Made by a program: the position numbers and the translations under genes
NCBI GenBank assembly: GCA_036747335.1
Contig: DAIOCL010000002.1
Location: 21,632 to 85,631, forward strand
Direction of reading: 5' to 3'
Length of the DNA: 64,000 bases
Source: UBA4660 sp002405435
GTDB lineage: Bacteria > Bacteroidota > Bacteroidia > Flavobacteriales_D > Sanyastnellaceae
Shown here: piece by piece, positions 9,011 to 17,888 of the stretch
Layout of the letters: the number at the start of each line of letters is the position of its first letter
Numbering within the stretch: position 1 is the stretch's first letter
Notes under the pieces: generated by a model
Database searches by the model: none
Told to the model about the DNA's origin: nothing
The model's input: the letters and a program-made list of their open reading frames with translations, nothing else

Positions 9011-9047
9011 GCCTGTCTGCTTTCTGCACGGTAAATACCGCACAGGC
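9011..9047 (-). terminator. Possible stem-loop after the 1208-residue cargo gene
   Basis: GCCTGT and ACAGGC can pair around an inner inverted repeat (CGGTA/TACCG) just past the stop of the large cargo gene. There is no U-tract, so intrinsic termination is uncertain. Confidence 0.3.
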
Positions 9048-9082
9048 AGCGGGACCATTGCGCCTGACCCGAACAAACGGGA

Positions 9083-12000
9083 TTATTCGCTCTTCAGCAC
9101 GGTCACATAACCGGCATACTGTCGCTTGTTTCCGTAAGGAAGCAAGAGTACGTAGTAGAATGTGCCTGCGTTGACATCTTCTGCGCGCCAGTAGTCGTTG
9201 TTTTTGCCGTAGTCATCGCTTTGAAAGACCTCGGATCCCCAGCGGTCAAACACAGTCAATGTAGCGCCTTCGTACAGATCCAGTCCCGGAATCTCAAACC
9301 TTGTGTTGAGCGTATCGCCCCCACCCGGCGTGAAGATATTGGGAATTGTAATCAGGCACTGGTTGTTTTGCACCAGAAAGTTGGCACTTTGTGTGCCACA
9401 AACATTGGTGGCAGTGCCTGTGATGGTAATCTGGTCGTAGAGGCAAGTATCGGGCACCTGGTCAAAGCAGAAATTCAACTGAGGGCCTGAGCCCGTGATG
9501 TTGAGTTCGTCGCAGTCGGAAGACCAGGTATACGAGGTGGCATAAGTCGGGTTCAGTACAAGATTTTCACATTCGCCCGGGCAAAGAATCCGCAGGTCTG
9601 ACGCTTCGGGATTGAGTTCCGGCGCATAGGTGATGGTTACGCTGCTCGAGCCTGAAGTTTCAGTATTGCAGTTGTAGATATCGGTAATGGTCCAGGTATA
9701 GGTACCCGAGCTTGTCACCGTAATACAATTGGTGGAAGCGCCATTGCTCCAGCTGACTTCATAGCCGGTATTGGGGCATACACACAACTCCGCTTCGCCT
9801 TCGGTGCATTCCAGGATGTTGACATCCGGCTCACACTGGGGGTTATCAGGAGCGACAATCTGGAAAGTGACGGTTGCTTCTTGTGATTCGCAGTCGTTGG
9901 ATACTTCAACTTCATACGTCCCGGATTGTGTCGCGCTCACTGTGGGCGTGGTCGCACCTGTAACGCCCGGTCCTATCCATTCGTATTGAAGATTTGCGTC
10001 GTCATCGGCAGGTGCTATAGGATCGAGGGTAATTGACTGGCCTCCACAGAAGAAGCCGTCGGGAGGAATCACGAGTGGCGGAATGGCAATATCTGCGTCC
10101 ACTGCGATGTCCGCTTCATCAGAGCCACAGCCATTTTCTATTTCCACGTTGGCCGTAAAATTCTCATAGTCATTGTAGGGACCAAATGTGGCGCAGGTTC
10201 CATCTGCATTGGGGTCAACATCACCATCCCAGTCAATGGTTCCCGTACCACCGATATCCGTAATAACTACGCAAACTTCATCGGTTTCACCTTCGCACAG
10301 GTTCACCTCATCGCTGCCCAGCACGTTGAGCGTGGGCGGAAGTGTGAACTCAAACTCGTAGCAGAACTCAAGCTGGCAGGAGGGTTCTGCGAAACAACAG
10401 CTATAGAGGCCGTAGGCGCCCGGCGTGAATACGGTGTTGTATTCCTCGTCATTGGTCAATGACCAGCCTGGAGGGCCTTCACAAGACCACACACCCGGCA
10501 CGTAAGGATCTGCTTCACAACCCGAGGTAGCGCACCAGATCTCTCCGTCTTCCAGCCCCGGACCGATGATGGTCTGGTCTTGGTTGGTGCAGTTAAAGAG
10601 ATAGACAGTATTGAATGCGTCGTTGACGCCAGAAGAAACATATTCGACACAAATTTCGTCACCGAATGCAATGGCTACGTTGTGTATTTCGAACGCGTCG
10701 AGGGTGGTCAACCCTGCGGCTACTGTTTCTCCGTTAATGATTACATTGAGGTAAGAGCCTTGCCATCCGGTAGGATCACCGGTCGCACAATAAATATTCA
10801 AAAATCCAGATGCAGGAAAAGAGTAACCTCCGTCAATGGTTACCGGTTGAAGGCCGCTGCAATAGGCCGTGCTGAGGTCTTCATTTTCTTCGGGAATGAA
10901 CGTCTGAATTTCTTCCACTACGAGGATGTTGAACTCCGTGCAACCATTGTTGTTGGTGGCAAACAACTGGTAGGTGCCCGGGTTTACCTCGGTACAGGGT
11001 TGGTTTTGGGGACCCGGGTTGCAGAACTCTCCGGGATATCCTGGAAATACCTCCCATTGGTAGGTGACAAAACCTTCGGGTGCACAAAGTGAAGAGCAGG
11101 TGCCCGGGCAGGTCGGGTTGGGGTCGATAATAATGGGTTCCACATATTCGAACGGATCTACATACAGAACCCGGTTCGCTGTACGTGTGCAACCGGCGAG
11201 ATTTCCGGTTACGGTAATGTTGACCTGCGTTCCGGACCCGGCAATCTCGCACTCATTGCCATTTCCACAGTCGCTGTCGCTCCAGGTATAAAAATCAAAT
11301 CCTTCCGATGCCGTCTGCAGGGTTATGCCTCCCGCGCATACACTATCGGGGCCCACAATGGAAAGCGTCGGGAGAACGATATCGAGCACTTCTATGATGT
11401 AGGTAAACTCCACTTCGCCCTGGGGTGTGCCGTTGTCGGTTGCGGTTACCGTGACGGTATGCACGCCGACGTTGTCAGCCGTTCCCACAAAAATTCCGTT
11501 GAAGGTGGCCGTGTTTCCTGATTGGGTGCTAAAATCCAGGCCCTCCCCCTCAAGATCCACGCTGATCTGCACGCTTTGGGCTGTTTCAGGTGCGAGAAAC
11601 TGAGTAGAGATATCTATCGTGTCATTGATACACACGTAAAAAGTGTCACACGGCGTTGCAGACGTCGGTATGGGGGGGATGTTGTTCGCCGCCTCGCACA
11701 CGTCAAAGGTGAAAACCTTGTTGTCGAGCCAGTTCACACCATCCTGCTGTGCATTGTTTTGACCATATACCCCGTTGTAGACGTCGCTGTTCAGGTTGAA
11801 TCGTCCAAACTGCCTGTGTTCGGTTCCCGAACTTTTATCAGCACCTGCATTGGCCGGGGAGGGGCCGTTGAAACCGCTGTTGCCACCGACGTCACCATGT
11901 GCCCAGTTCATGTCGAGGTAGCAAAACTGAACGTTATTGCCATCGGGCAGGATGTCGCTGCCGTCGGCTGTAATTATCATTTGGAAGGTATTCAGGTAGT

Positions 12001-12709
12001 CCTGGTGCTGGTTGTAATAACCTACATCTATAAAATTGACATAGAGGGCCTCATCGGTGACTTTGTAGAAGTACTGGCCTGCGGCATTGAAGTCAAAGTC
12101 AGCCCAAAATCCGCAGATGTGGTTGTACTGAGGTTCTGTACCTCCTGCAGGCGTAGGAAATTCGGAGGGTGTCCAGTCGTAGTACCCCCCACCCAATGCA
12201 ATGGTACCTTTTGTGGTCAGGTACACAGAACTATAAGTCTGACCGTAGAAGCAGAAGTCGAAGGGGATGTCGAGCAGCTGCCAGCAGTCGACCCCTTCGC
12301 CGGCGCCGCCTTCGCAGTTGTCCCACTGTGTGACCGGGTCAAGAATGGTGTAGGAAACATCGGGGGCTATCCAGCAATCACAGGACTCACCCGGCATCAT
12401 CGCTTTGGTTTGAACGCCTTCGTAATAGGGCACGATGGGCTTTCTGTTTTTTACATACACTTCGCGCACCTTATCCTTGTTGTAACGCGGGTCTTGCCGG
12501 AACAGATCCCAGTCTTCCCGCGACATATAGCGCAGCCTGTTGTAGTTGTATAGTTCTTCTTCATCCAGTTTGGTGTCGTATTTCCAAAACTGGCCATGTC
12601 CCGAAATAACTTCCCGGTCCTGCTTAGCGGCGGGCGCGGTGGTTACCTGCTGGGCGACGCCCGTTACGGCGATGAAAAGAATACTTGCGAGGGTAGCTAT
12701 TTTTCTCAT
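9083..12709 (-). CDS. Large Cys-rich T9SS type-B secreted protein (adhesin-like)
   Basis: A 1208-residue secreted protein. It has a signal peptide (MRKIATLASILFIAV, cleavage after GVAQ) and a region near residues 130-340 resembling a nidogen-like globular domain (FDFCFYGQTYSSVYLTTKG, ICGFWADFDF). A long series of PKD/immunoglobulin-like modules follows (repeating PxxxxxGPDxVCxG and YxWxxxxG patterns). It ends with the type-B T9SS domain (PNIFTPGGGDTLN, LTVFDRWGSEVFQS, NAGTFYYVLLLP). About 50 cysteines are present, high for this class. It lies 105 bases downstream of the anti-sigma gene on the same strand and is a plausible regulon member. Surface adhesion is an inference; no enzyme domain was seen. 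Confidence 0.88.
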   Translation of the reverse strand: MRKIATLASILFIAVTGVAQQVTTAPAAKQDREVISGHGQFWKYDTKLDEEELYNYNRLRYMSREDWDLFRQDPRYNKDKVREVYVKNRKPIVPYYEGVQTKAMMPGESCDCWIAPDVSYTILDPVTQWDNCEGGAGEGVDCWQLLDIPFDFCFYGQTYSSVYLTTKGTIALGGGYYDWTPSEFPTPAGGTEPQYNHICGFWADFDFNAAGQYFYKVTDEALYVNFIDVGYYNQHQDYLNTFQMIITADGSDILPDGNNVQFCYLDMNWAHGDVGGNSGFNGPSPANAGADKSSGTEHRQFGRFNLNSDVYNGVYGQNNAQQDGVNWLDNKVFTFDVCEAANNIPPIPTSATPCDTFYVCINDTIDISTQFLAPETAQSVQISVDLEGEGLDFSTQSGNTATFNGIFVGTADNVGVHTVTVTATDNGTPQGEVEFTYIIEVLDIVLPTLSIVGPDSVCAGGITLQTASEGFDFYTWSDSDCGNGNECEIAGSGTQVNITVTGNLAGCTRTANRVLYVDPFEYVEPIIIDPNPTCPGTCSSLCAPEGFVTYQWEVFPGYPGEFCNPGPQNQPCTEVNPGTYQLFATNNNGCTEFNILVVEEIQTFIPEENEDLSTAYCSGLQPVTIDGGYSFPASGFLNIYCATGDPTGWQGSYLNVIINGETVAAGLTTLDAFEIHNVAIAFGDEICVEYVSSGVNDAFNTVYLFNCTNQDQTIIGPGLEDGEIWCATSGCEADPYVPGVWSCEGPPGWSLTNDEEYNTVFTPGAYGLYSCCFAEPSCQLEFCYEFEFTLPPTLNVLGSDEVNLCEGETDEVCVVITDIGGTGTIDWDGDVDPNADGTCATFGPYNDYENFTANVEIENGCGSDEADIAVDADIAIPPLVIPPDGFFCGGQSITLDPIAPADDDANLQYEWIGPGVTGATTPTVSATQSGTYEVEVSNDCESQEATVTFQIVAPDNPQCEPDVNILECTEGEAELCVCPNTGYEVSWSNGASTNCITVTSSGTYTWTITDIYNCNTETSGSSSVTITYAPELNPEASDLRILCPGECENLVLNPTYATSYTWSSDCDELNITGSGPQLNFCFDQVPDTCLYDQITITGTATNVCGTQSANFLVQNNQCLITIPNIFTPGGGDTLNTRFEIPGLDLYEGATLTVFDRWGSEVFQSDDYGKNNDYWRAEDVNAGTFYYVLLLPYGNKRQYAGYVTVLKSE

Positions 12710-12814
12710 AGTAGAATACGTGGTCTTCTGATTTTGAAGCTTAGATCATTGCGGTTAAACCATTGAGTGCGTTAACAGGTTCGAAAAACAAGTCGCCAAA
12801 TATAACCGCCTTTC

Positions 12815-13855
12815 CTACCTCGTCAGCACAAGGTTTCCGGTCTTTGCAAGCGGTTGTCCACTTCGGTCTGTTGCTTTCACCACGGCCTTATAGGTTCCGG
12901 AAGGAAGGGGATTTCCAAACGCATCATTTCCGTCCCAAAGCCTGGTGCCGTCTGACTCAAATACCTTCTTACCGCCCGGGTCAAAAATGGCCATGTACCG
13001 GATGGTCACATTCCTGCTTGAGGAGGCCGGATCGAAAAACTCGTTTTTGGCATCGGCGTTGGGCGTAAATATGGTTGGCAGCACCAGCTGGGAGGACAGC
13101 CAGGCCTGCACCGGCATAGTCCGGGTATCCAAATCCCCGGAGTCCGTGGTAATCAACAACTTGACCTCGTACACCCCTTCTTCCGGGAAGGTGTAAGACA
13201 AGGTCATGTCGCTGCTTATTTCCAGCCCATTGATTAACCAGCGATACTCCGCTTCTTCCGGGAACTGGGGGAAGAAAAAGAACCGCAATTGGTTTTGGTT
13301 TACCTGAACCGCGTTGAATTCGGCTGTTACTTCCTCTGGTTCGGCCGGAGGCACGTCCTCGGCCGGTTTTTTTTCGGAAACATCCCCTTGATTTTCAGTG
13401 CCTTCGGGGCTTTCCGGCGCTGGCACAACCCGCTTGTGAGGTTCATCTGGCAGCGTATGGACGGGCTCATTTTCCGGAGCTTCGGGTGCGTTAACAAAGG
13501 TATCTCTGCCCACCACCGGGCCTTCATTATCGGCCGGTATATCTAATTGCTGCGTGGTTTCCCTGGGCGCTGTTTCTACGAAAGGAGCCTGCACAACGGG
13601 CGCGGTGGTTTTTCCTTCGGTGCGTTTCTCTTCTTTAGCACCCGCAGTGAGTAACGCAACGGTGATTCCGCCAGCCACTGCTGCACCTGCGGCTATCCAC
13701 CAAACCTTGGAAGCCAGCCATGTGGTAGTGACAGTCGTTCCTGCGGCTGCGGGAAGCGCAGACTGGATCTGGTTCCACAGGGCGGGATTGACCTCACTTT
13801 CGTGGTGGGCCAAATCCTTAAACAGCTCCCGAATATGTTGATCCGTGTTTTTCAC
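12815..13855 (-). CDS. Anti-sigma-like membrane protein fused to a PKD and type-B C-terminal domain
   Basis: A 346-residue protein starting with GTG inside the stop of the sigma-factor gene (GTGA). Residues 1-48 are a short cytoplasmic helical region (IRELFKDLAHHESEVNPALW) like that of small ECF anti-sigma factors. Residues ~50-72 are a single membrane helix (WWIAAGAAVAGGITVALL). Residues 75-180 are Pro/Glu-rich. Residues ~183-252 look PKD-like (AEYRWLINGLE, EGVYEVKLLI). The end is a gliding-motility/type-B domain (PTIFTPNADAKNEFFDP, AIFDPGGKKVFES, RLWDGNDAFGNPLPSGTY). There is no signal peptide, so export by T9SS is not expected; the domain would sit in the periplasm tethered to the sigma-binding part. 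Confidence 0.8.
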   Translation of the reverse strand: MKNTDQHIRELFKDLAHHESEVNPALWNQIQSALPAAAGTTVTTTWLASKVWWIAAGAAVAGGITVALLTAGAKEEKRTEGKTTAPVVQAPFVETAPRETTQQLDIPADNEGPVVGRDTFVNAPEAPENEPVHTLPDEPHKRVVPAPESPEGTENQGDVSEKKPAEDVPPAEPEEVTAEFNAVQVNQNQLRFFFFPQFPEEAEYRWLINGLEISSDMTLSYTFPEEGVYEVKLLITTDSGDLDTRTMPVQAWLSSQLVLPTIFTPNADAKNEFFDPASSSRNVTIRYMAIFDPGGKKVFESDGTRLWDGNDAFGNPLPSGTYKAVVKATDRSGQPLAKTGNLVLTR

Positions 13856-14388
13856 GTGCGTTTATCTGCTGGTACCAGTTGTTTTTTTAGCCAGTTACGG
13901 GCTTTGAGGAATTGGGTTTTGGAGGTGTTTTCGCTGATTCCCAGCTGTTCGCCAATTTCTTTATGTCCAAAGCCTTCAATGGCAAAAAGGTTAAAAACTG
14001 TGCGGTACCCCTCAGGCATTCGCTGCACCAGTTCCATCAGGTCCTGGCTTGCAAGCCCATCCAGCGCCGTTTCCTCCTCTCCTGCCAATCTTTCGGCGGC
14101 TTCCAGCTCCTGGGAATACCTTAACTTCTTCGCTGCCCTCAGGTGGTTGATGGCGGTATTGACCATGATCATCCGCAGCCAGCCGCCCAGCGAGCCCGCA
14201 CCGTTGTACTGGTGCATGTGGTTGAATGCCTTGACAAACCCTTCCTGAAACACATCTTCCGCCTCCATTCTGTTGCCTGTATATCGCAGGCAAACCGTCA
14301 TCATCACACGTGCATTCCGGTCGTAGACCGTCTGCTGGGCGGTCCGGTTTCCGGCGATACAAGCTTTAGCCAGTTCAAGGTCGGTCAT
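13852..14388 (-). CDS. ECF RNA polymerase sigma-70 factor
   Basis: A 178-residue ECF-type sigma factor. Region 2 contains DVFQEGFVKAFNHM (the -10 recognition and core-binding helices) and region 4 ends with a helix-turn-helix, HKEIGEQLGISENTSKTQF. These are the only two conserved regions, as in all ECF factors. The gene is translationally coupled (GTGA) to the membrane anti-sigma-like gene, the standard arrangement for control by sequestration. The large T9SS cargo gene follows on the same strand. The target promoter is not known. Confidence 0.94.
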   Translation of the reverse strand: MTDLELAKACIAGNRTAQQTVYDRNARVMMTVCLRYTGNRMEAEDVFQEGFVKAFNHMHQYNGAGSLGGWLRMIMVNTAINHLRAAKKLRYSQELEAAERLAGEEETALDGLASQDLMELVQRMPEGYRTVFNLFAIEGFGHKEIGEQLGISENTSKTQFLKARNWLKKQLVPADKRT

Positions 14389-14798
14389 TGTGGCATTCCC
14401 CGCTTTGATGGAAAATGGGTGGAAAAAGTTGCCCCATCCTCAATTTCTTTTTTCAAAGACAAAGTTCGGGGGGGAAAAGTTGAAGGCAGCAGTAATTCCG
14501 TTGGCTGCCGGACCTTTCTGTGAAAATGCTTTCTATTCGGGGCACCTGGTTGGCGGAAGGGGCCAGTTCATTTCTTATACATGCACTACCCGGACAGGCG
14601 CAGACGAAGCAAGCCGGGTGGCGCACTAAAGCAGGCAGACTCCTCTGATATCCAGCCTTCGCCCTCCGGGACCTGGAATTTGCGCTTCGCGCGGGGGTTC
14701 ACCGCAGCGTTACAGCGGGCGCAAAGGGATCACAGCGGTTATACATGATTCCTCTGACATTTAACCTCCAGGCCCGAAGAGCTGGTTGCTGACTTTGA
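14389..14798. other. Gene-free stretch between divergent sigma-factor and lepA genes
   Basis: About 410 bases with no reading frame that resembles a protein and no tRNA-like fold that I can see. It must hold the sigma operon promoter; CTTTGTCTTTG on the minus strand around 14450-14470 is only a weak candidate. Confidence 0.5.
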
Positions 14799-14824
14799 GG
14801 ATCCAGCATCTGAGATCCGACCTC
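14799..14824 (+). repeat. Short dispersed repeat, copy 1 (upstream of lepA)
   Basis: GGATCC, GCATC and ATCCGACCTC occur in this order; the same three blocks in the same order and orientation occur again just after lepA at 16658-16690. Confidence 0.45.
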
Positions 14825-14835
14825 CGAAATCCCCC

Positions 14836-14843
14836 TATCTTCG
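14836..14843 (+). promoter_or_regulatory. -7 promoter box (TATCTTCG) of lepA
   Basis: TATCTTCG lies 22 bases before the lepA ATG and is the best TAnnTTYG match upstream of the gene. Confidence 0.5.
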
Positions 14844-14865
14844 CGCCCCGAAAAACGCCCCCGGA

Positions 14866-16656
14866 ATGAAGAACATCCGCAATTTCTGCATTATCGCCCA
14901 TATCGACCACGGTAAAAGCACCCTGGCCGACAGGCTGTTGCAGACTACCGGAGCCGTCAACGAGCGCCAATTGGTCGCCCAAACACTCGACGACATGGAC
15001 CTCGAGCGCGAAAAAGGCATTACCATCAAGGCCCACGCCATTCAGATGGAATACAGCTATAAAGGGGAGGCATATATTCTCAATCTCATCGATACGCCCG
15101 GCCACGTCGACTTCAGCTACGAAGTTTCCCGCGCCATCGCCTCTTGTGAAGGGGCTTTGCTGATTGTGGATTCTACCCAGGGTATTCAGGCTCAGACGAT
15201 TAGCAATCTTTATCTCGCGCTCGAACACGACCTCGAGATCATCCCCATCATGAACAAGATGGACCTGCCCAATGCCGAGCCTGAAGTGGTCAAGGACCAG
15301 ATGGTGGACCTGGTGGGTTGTAAACGCGAAGACATCATCCCCGCCAGCGGAAAAACCGGAATGGGGGTAGACGACATCCTGACCGCCATCTGTGAGCGCA
15401 TTCCGGCTCCCAAAGGAGACCCCCAGGCTCCCCTGCAGGCCATGATTTTCGACTCGGTATTCAATTCGTTCCGAGGCATCATCGCCTATTACCGCATTCT
15501 CAACGGCGTGATGAAAAAGGGTGATAAGGTCAAGTTCATGATGACAGGCCGTGAATACGAAGCCGATGAAGTCGGTGTGCTCGGACTCGGACTAAAACCA
15601 CGGAAATTCGTAAGTGCCGGGGATGTGGGCTATATCATTTCCGGCATAAAAACGGCCAGTGAAGTAAAGGTGGGTGACACCATTACTACAGTAGCCAACC
15701 CCTGCGTGGAGGCAGTTCGCGGATTCGAAGAAGTGAAGCCCATGGTATTCGCCGGATTGTATCCCGTGGATACTGATGATTTCGAGGAGTTGCGCGCCTC
15801 TATGGAAAAACTCCAGCTCAACGATGCTTCCCTGGTATTCGAACCTGAAAGCTCTGCCGCACTGGGATTTGGGTTCCGTTGTGGATTTCTGGGCATGCTC
15901 CACATGGAAATCATCCAGGAAAGACTCGAGCGCGAATTCAATATGACGGTGATTACCACCGTACCCAACGTTTCTTACTTCGCTTTTACAACCAAGGGCC
16001 ATAAACTGGAAATTCATAACCCAAGTGAATTGCCGGATCAAAACGTGCTCGATTATGTAGAGGAACCATTTATCAAGGCCTCCATTATTACCAAAAGTGA
16101 ATTCGTGGGCGGGGTAATGACGCTGTGCATTGAAAAGAGGGGGATGCTCAAAAACCAGATCTACCTCACTACCGACCGGGTTGAACTGACTTTCGAAATG
16201 CCGCTTGCAGAAATCGTATTTGATTTTTACGATCGCCTGAAAACAATTTCGAAAGGATATGCGTCGCTGGACTATCACCCGATCGGCTATCAGCAAAGTG
16301 ATCTGGTCAAACTGGATATCCTGCTCAATGGCGAACAGGTAGATGCATTGTCGGCACTCATTCACCGCGACCACGCGTTTGAACTGGGTAAAAAAATATG
16401 TATAAAACTAAAGGAACTCATTCCGAGACAACAGTTTGAAATTGCGCTACAGGCAGCCATCGGTGCCAAGATCATCGCCCGAGAATCACTCAGTGCCCTT
16501 CGCAAAGACGTTACCGCTAAATGTTATGGCGGTGACATCTCCAGAAAACGCAAACTTCTCGAAAAACAAAAGGAAGGTAAAAAACGCATGCGACAGGTAG
16601 GATCCGTAGAGGTCCCCCAGGAAGCGTTTTTGGCGGTGTTGAAGTTGAACTCTTGA
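14866..16656 (+). CDS. lepA: Elongation factor 4 (LepA)
   Basis: LepA is a ribosome-associated GTPase that acts on stalled or misarranged ribosomes and aids 30S assembly. The 596 residues are full length. The GTPase motifs are in place: G1 AHIDHGKST (residues 11-19), the switch-I/G2 segment EREKGITIKA, G3 DTPGHVDF and G4 NKMD. The LepA-specific C-terminal domain is present (ISRKRKLLEKQKEGKKRM), with the basic tail that inserts near the peptidyl transferase centre. It is transcribed alone, away from the sigma operon and toward rlmN. Confidence 0.98.
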   Translation: MKNIRNFCIIAHIDHGKSTLADRLLQTTGAVNERQLVAQTLDDMDLEREKGITIKAHAIQMEYSYKGEAYILNLIDTPGHVDFSYEVSRAIASCEGALLIVDSTQGIQAQTISNLYLALEHDLEIIPIMNKMDLPNAEPEVVKDQMVDLVGCKREDIIPASGKTGMGVDDILTAICERIPAPKGDPQAPLQAMIFDSVFNSFRGIIAYYRILNGVMKKGDKVKFMMTGREYEADEVGVLGLGLKPRKFVSAGDVGYIISGIKTASEVKVGDTITTVANPCVEAVRGFEEVKPMVFAGLYPVDTDDFEELRASMEKLQLNDASLVFEPESSAALGFGFRCGFLGMLHMEIIQERLEREFNMTVITTVPNVSYFAFTTKGHKLEIHNPSELPDQNVLDYVEEPFIKASIITKSEFVGGVMTLCIEKRGMLKNQIYLTTDRVELTFEMPLAEIVFDFYDRLKTISKGYASLDYHPIGYQQSDLVKLDILLNGEQVDALSALIHRDHAFELGKKICIKLKELIPRQQFEIALQAAIGAKIIARESLSALRKDVTAKCYGGDISRKRKLLEKQKEGKKRMRQVGSVEVPQEAFLAVLKLNS

Positions 16657-16657
16657 T

Positions 16658-16690
16658 GGATCCTGCCACCGGCATCCGGCATCCGACCTC
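16658..16690 (+). repeat. Short dispersed repeat, copy 2 (downstream of lepA)
   Basis: It shares GGATCC, GCATC and ATCCGACCTC with copy 1, with a longer first spacer. The last bases overlap the rlmN stop codon on the minus strand. Confidence 0.45.
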
Positions 16691-17759
16691 ACTTCATCTC
16701 CATCCCGTACATCGCCGCTTTGTTCTTGTTGGCCAGCTGTCCGCAGGCCGCATCTATATCCTTGCCGCGGCTCCTTCGGATGTTGACAATCAGGTTGCGA
16801 CTCTCGAGCAATGCAGCAAAGGCATTGACCCGCTCAGGACGTGCCTGGCGATATTCTCCGTTGTCAATGGGGTTATATTCGATAATGTTGATCTTGACAG
16901 GAACATTTTTGGCAAACACAGCCAGTTCTTGCGCATCCTTGATTGTGTCGTTAAACGCATCAAAGATGATGTATTCAAACGTAATGCGCGTACCCGTCTT
17001 CTGATGGAAATACCGGAGGGCTTGTGCCAGTGAATCGAGGTTGTTTGATTCATTGATTTCCATGATGCGGCTGCGTTTCTCGTCGTTGGCCGCGTGAAGG
17101 GACAGTGCGAGGTTGAATTTCACCTGGTCATCACCGAGCTTGACAATCATTTTGGCAATCCCCGCCGTGCTGACGGTAATGCGCTGCGGCGACATACCCA
17201 GTCCTTCCGGCGAAGTGATGCGCCCTGTCGATTGCAAGACCTGTTTGTAGTTGAGCAGGGGTTCTCCCATGCCCATATACACGATATTCGACAGCGGAAT
17301 GTTGTATTTGCTCTGCGCCAGGCCGCGCAGGTATTCCACCTGGTCAACAATCTCTCCGGCAGTCAGGTTGCGCATCATTTTCAGGCGGCCTGTGGCACAA
17401 AACTTACATGACAGGCTGCAGCCGACCTGTGAACTGATGCAGGCGGTCATGCGGGAGTCGGTGGGAATCAGCACCCCCTCCACTACCCGGCCAGGGTCAG
17501 CCTGAAAGGCGCATTTCACCGTACCGTCAGCACTGACCTGTTCGTCGGCCACACGCATCTTGTGCAGGGTAAAAGCTTCAGACAATTGTCCGCGCAATGC
17601 AGCCGGCAGGTTAGACATGTCCGCAAAATCTCCCGCGCCTTTTTGCCAGATCCACTCCCACACCTGACGGGCACGGTATTTCGGCTGGCCTGTTGCAATA
17701 AAATGAGCAAGCAGGTCTTCCTGGCTGAGCGAACGGATATCGGGACGCTGGTCTGTCAT
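16689..17759 (-). CDS. rlmN: 23S rRNA (adenine(2503)-C(2))-methyltransferase RlmN
   Basis: RlmN is a radical SAM enzyme that methylates C2 of A2503 in 23S rRNA, and of A37 in some tRNAs. The 356 residues carry the CxxxCxxC cluster motif in GCSLSCKFCATGRLKM (near residue 115), the MGMGEPLLNY motif, and a C-terminal Cys in DAACGQL that matches the catalytic cysteine region. The N-terminal helical domain (YRARQVWEWIWQKGA) is also characteristic. The ATG follows a TATCTTTG box by only four bases, suggesting a leaderless transcript. It converges with lepA over a 32-base gap. Confidence 0.97.
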   Translation of the reverse strand: MTDQRPDIRSLSQEDLLAHFIATGQPKYRARQVWEWIWQKGAGDFADMSNLPAALRGQLSEAFTLHKMRVADEQVSADGTVKCAFQADPGRVVEGVLIPTDSRMTACISSQVGCSLSCKFCATGRLKMMRNLTAGEIVDQVEYLRGLAQSKYNIPLSNIVYMGMGEPLLNYKQVLQSTGRITSPEGLGMSPQRITVSTAGIAKMIVKLGDDQVKFNLALSLHAANDEKRSRIMEINESNNLDSLAQALRYFHQKTGTRITFEYIIFDAFNDTIKDAQELAVFAKNVPVKINIIEYNPIDNGEYRQARPERVNAFAALLESRNLIVNIRRSRGKDIDAACGQLANKNKAAMYGMEMK

Positions 17760-17763
17760 GCTG

Positions 17764-17771
17764 CAAAGATA
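17764..17771 (-). promoter_or_regulatory. -7 promoter box (TATCTTTG) of rlmN
   Basis: A perfect TAnnTTTG match on the minus strand, four bases before the rlmN ATG (box, then CAGC, then ATG). Confidence 0.6.
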
Positions 17772-17828
17772 CCCCCGGTTGTACGCCGCTGCGTTTTAAC
17801 GCCGGGCAATGGCGCAGGACAGGCACCG

Positions 17829-17862
17829 ACAAAAAACGCCCACTCGGTGAGCAGGCGTTTGT
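17829..17862 (-). terminator. Rho-independent terminator of the DUF6089-like gene
   Basis: Read on the minus strand, AAACGCC pairs with GGCGTTT around a small inner stem and is followed by a run of T (GGCGTTTTTTG). It sits about 30 bases past the stop of the outer-membrane protein gene, as expected for an intrinsic terminator. Confidence 0.75.
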
Positions 17863-17888
17863 CTGTGGTATAAACCAAATTTTTTTGC

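Noticed and set aside
11522..12553. A 343-codon open frame on the plus strand inside the large T9SS cargo gene.
   Set aside because: It is antisense to a gene with strong domain evidence, has no recognisable motifs and no promoter or start context; long antisense frames are common in GC-rich DNA.
14390..14629. A 79-codon plus-strand frame between the sigma and lepA genes.
   Set aside because: No domain pattern, no promoter box or ribosome-binding context, and it occupies the region that must hold the divergent promoters.
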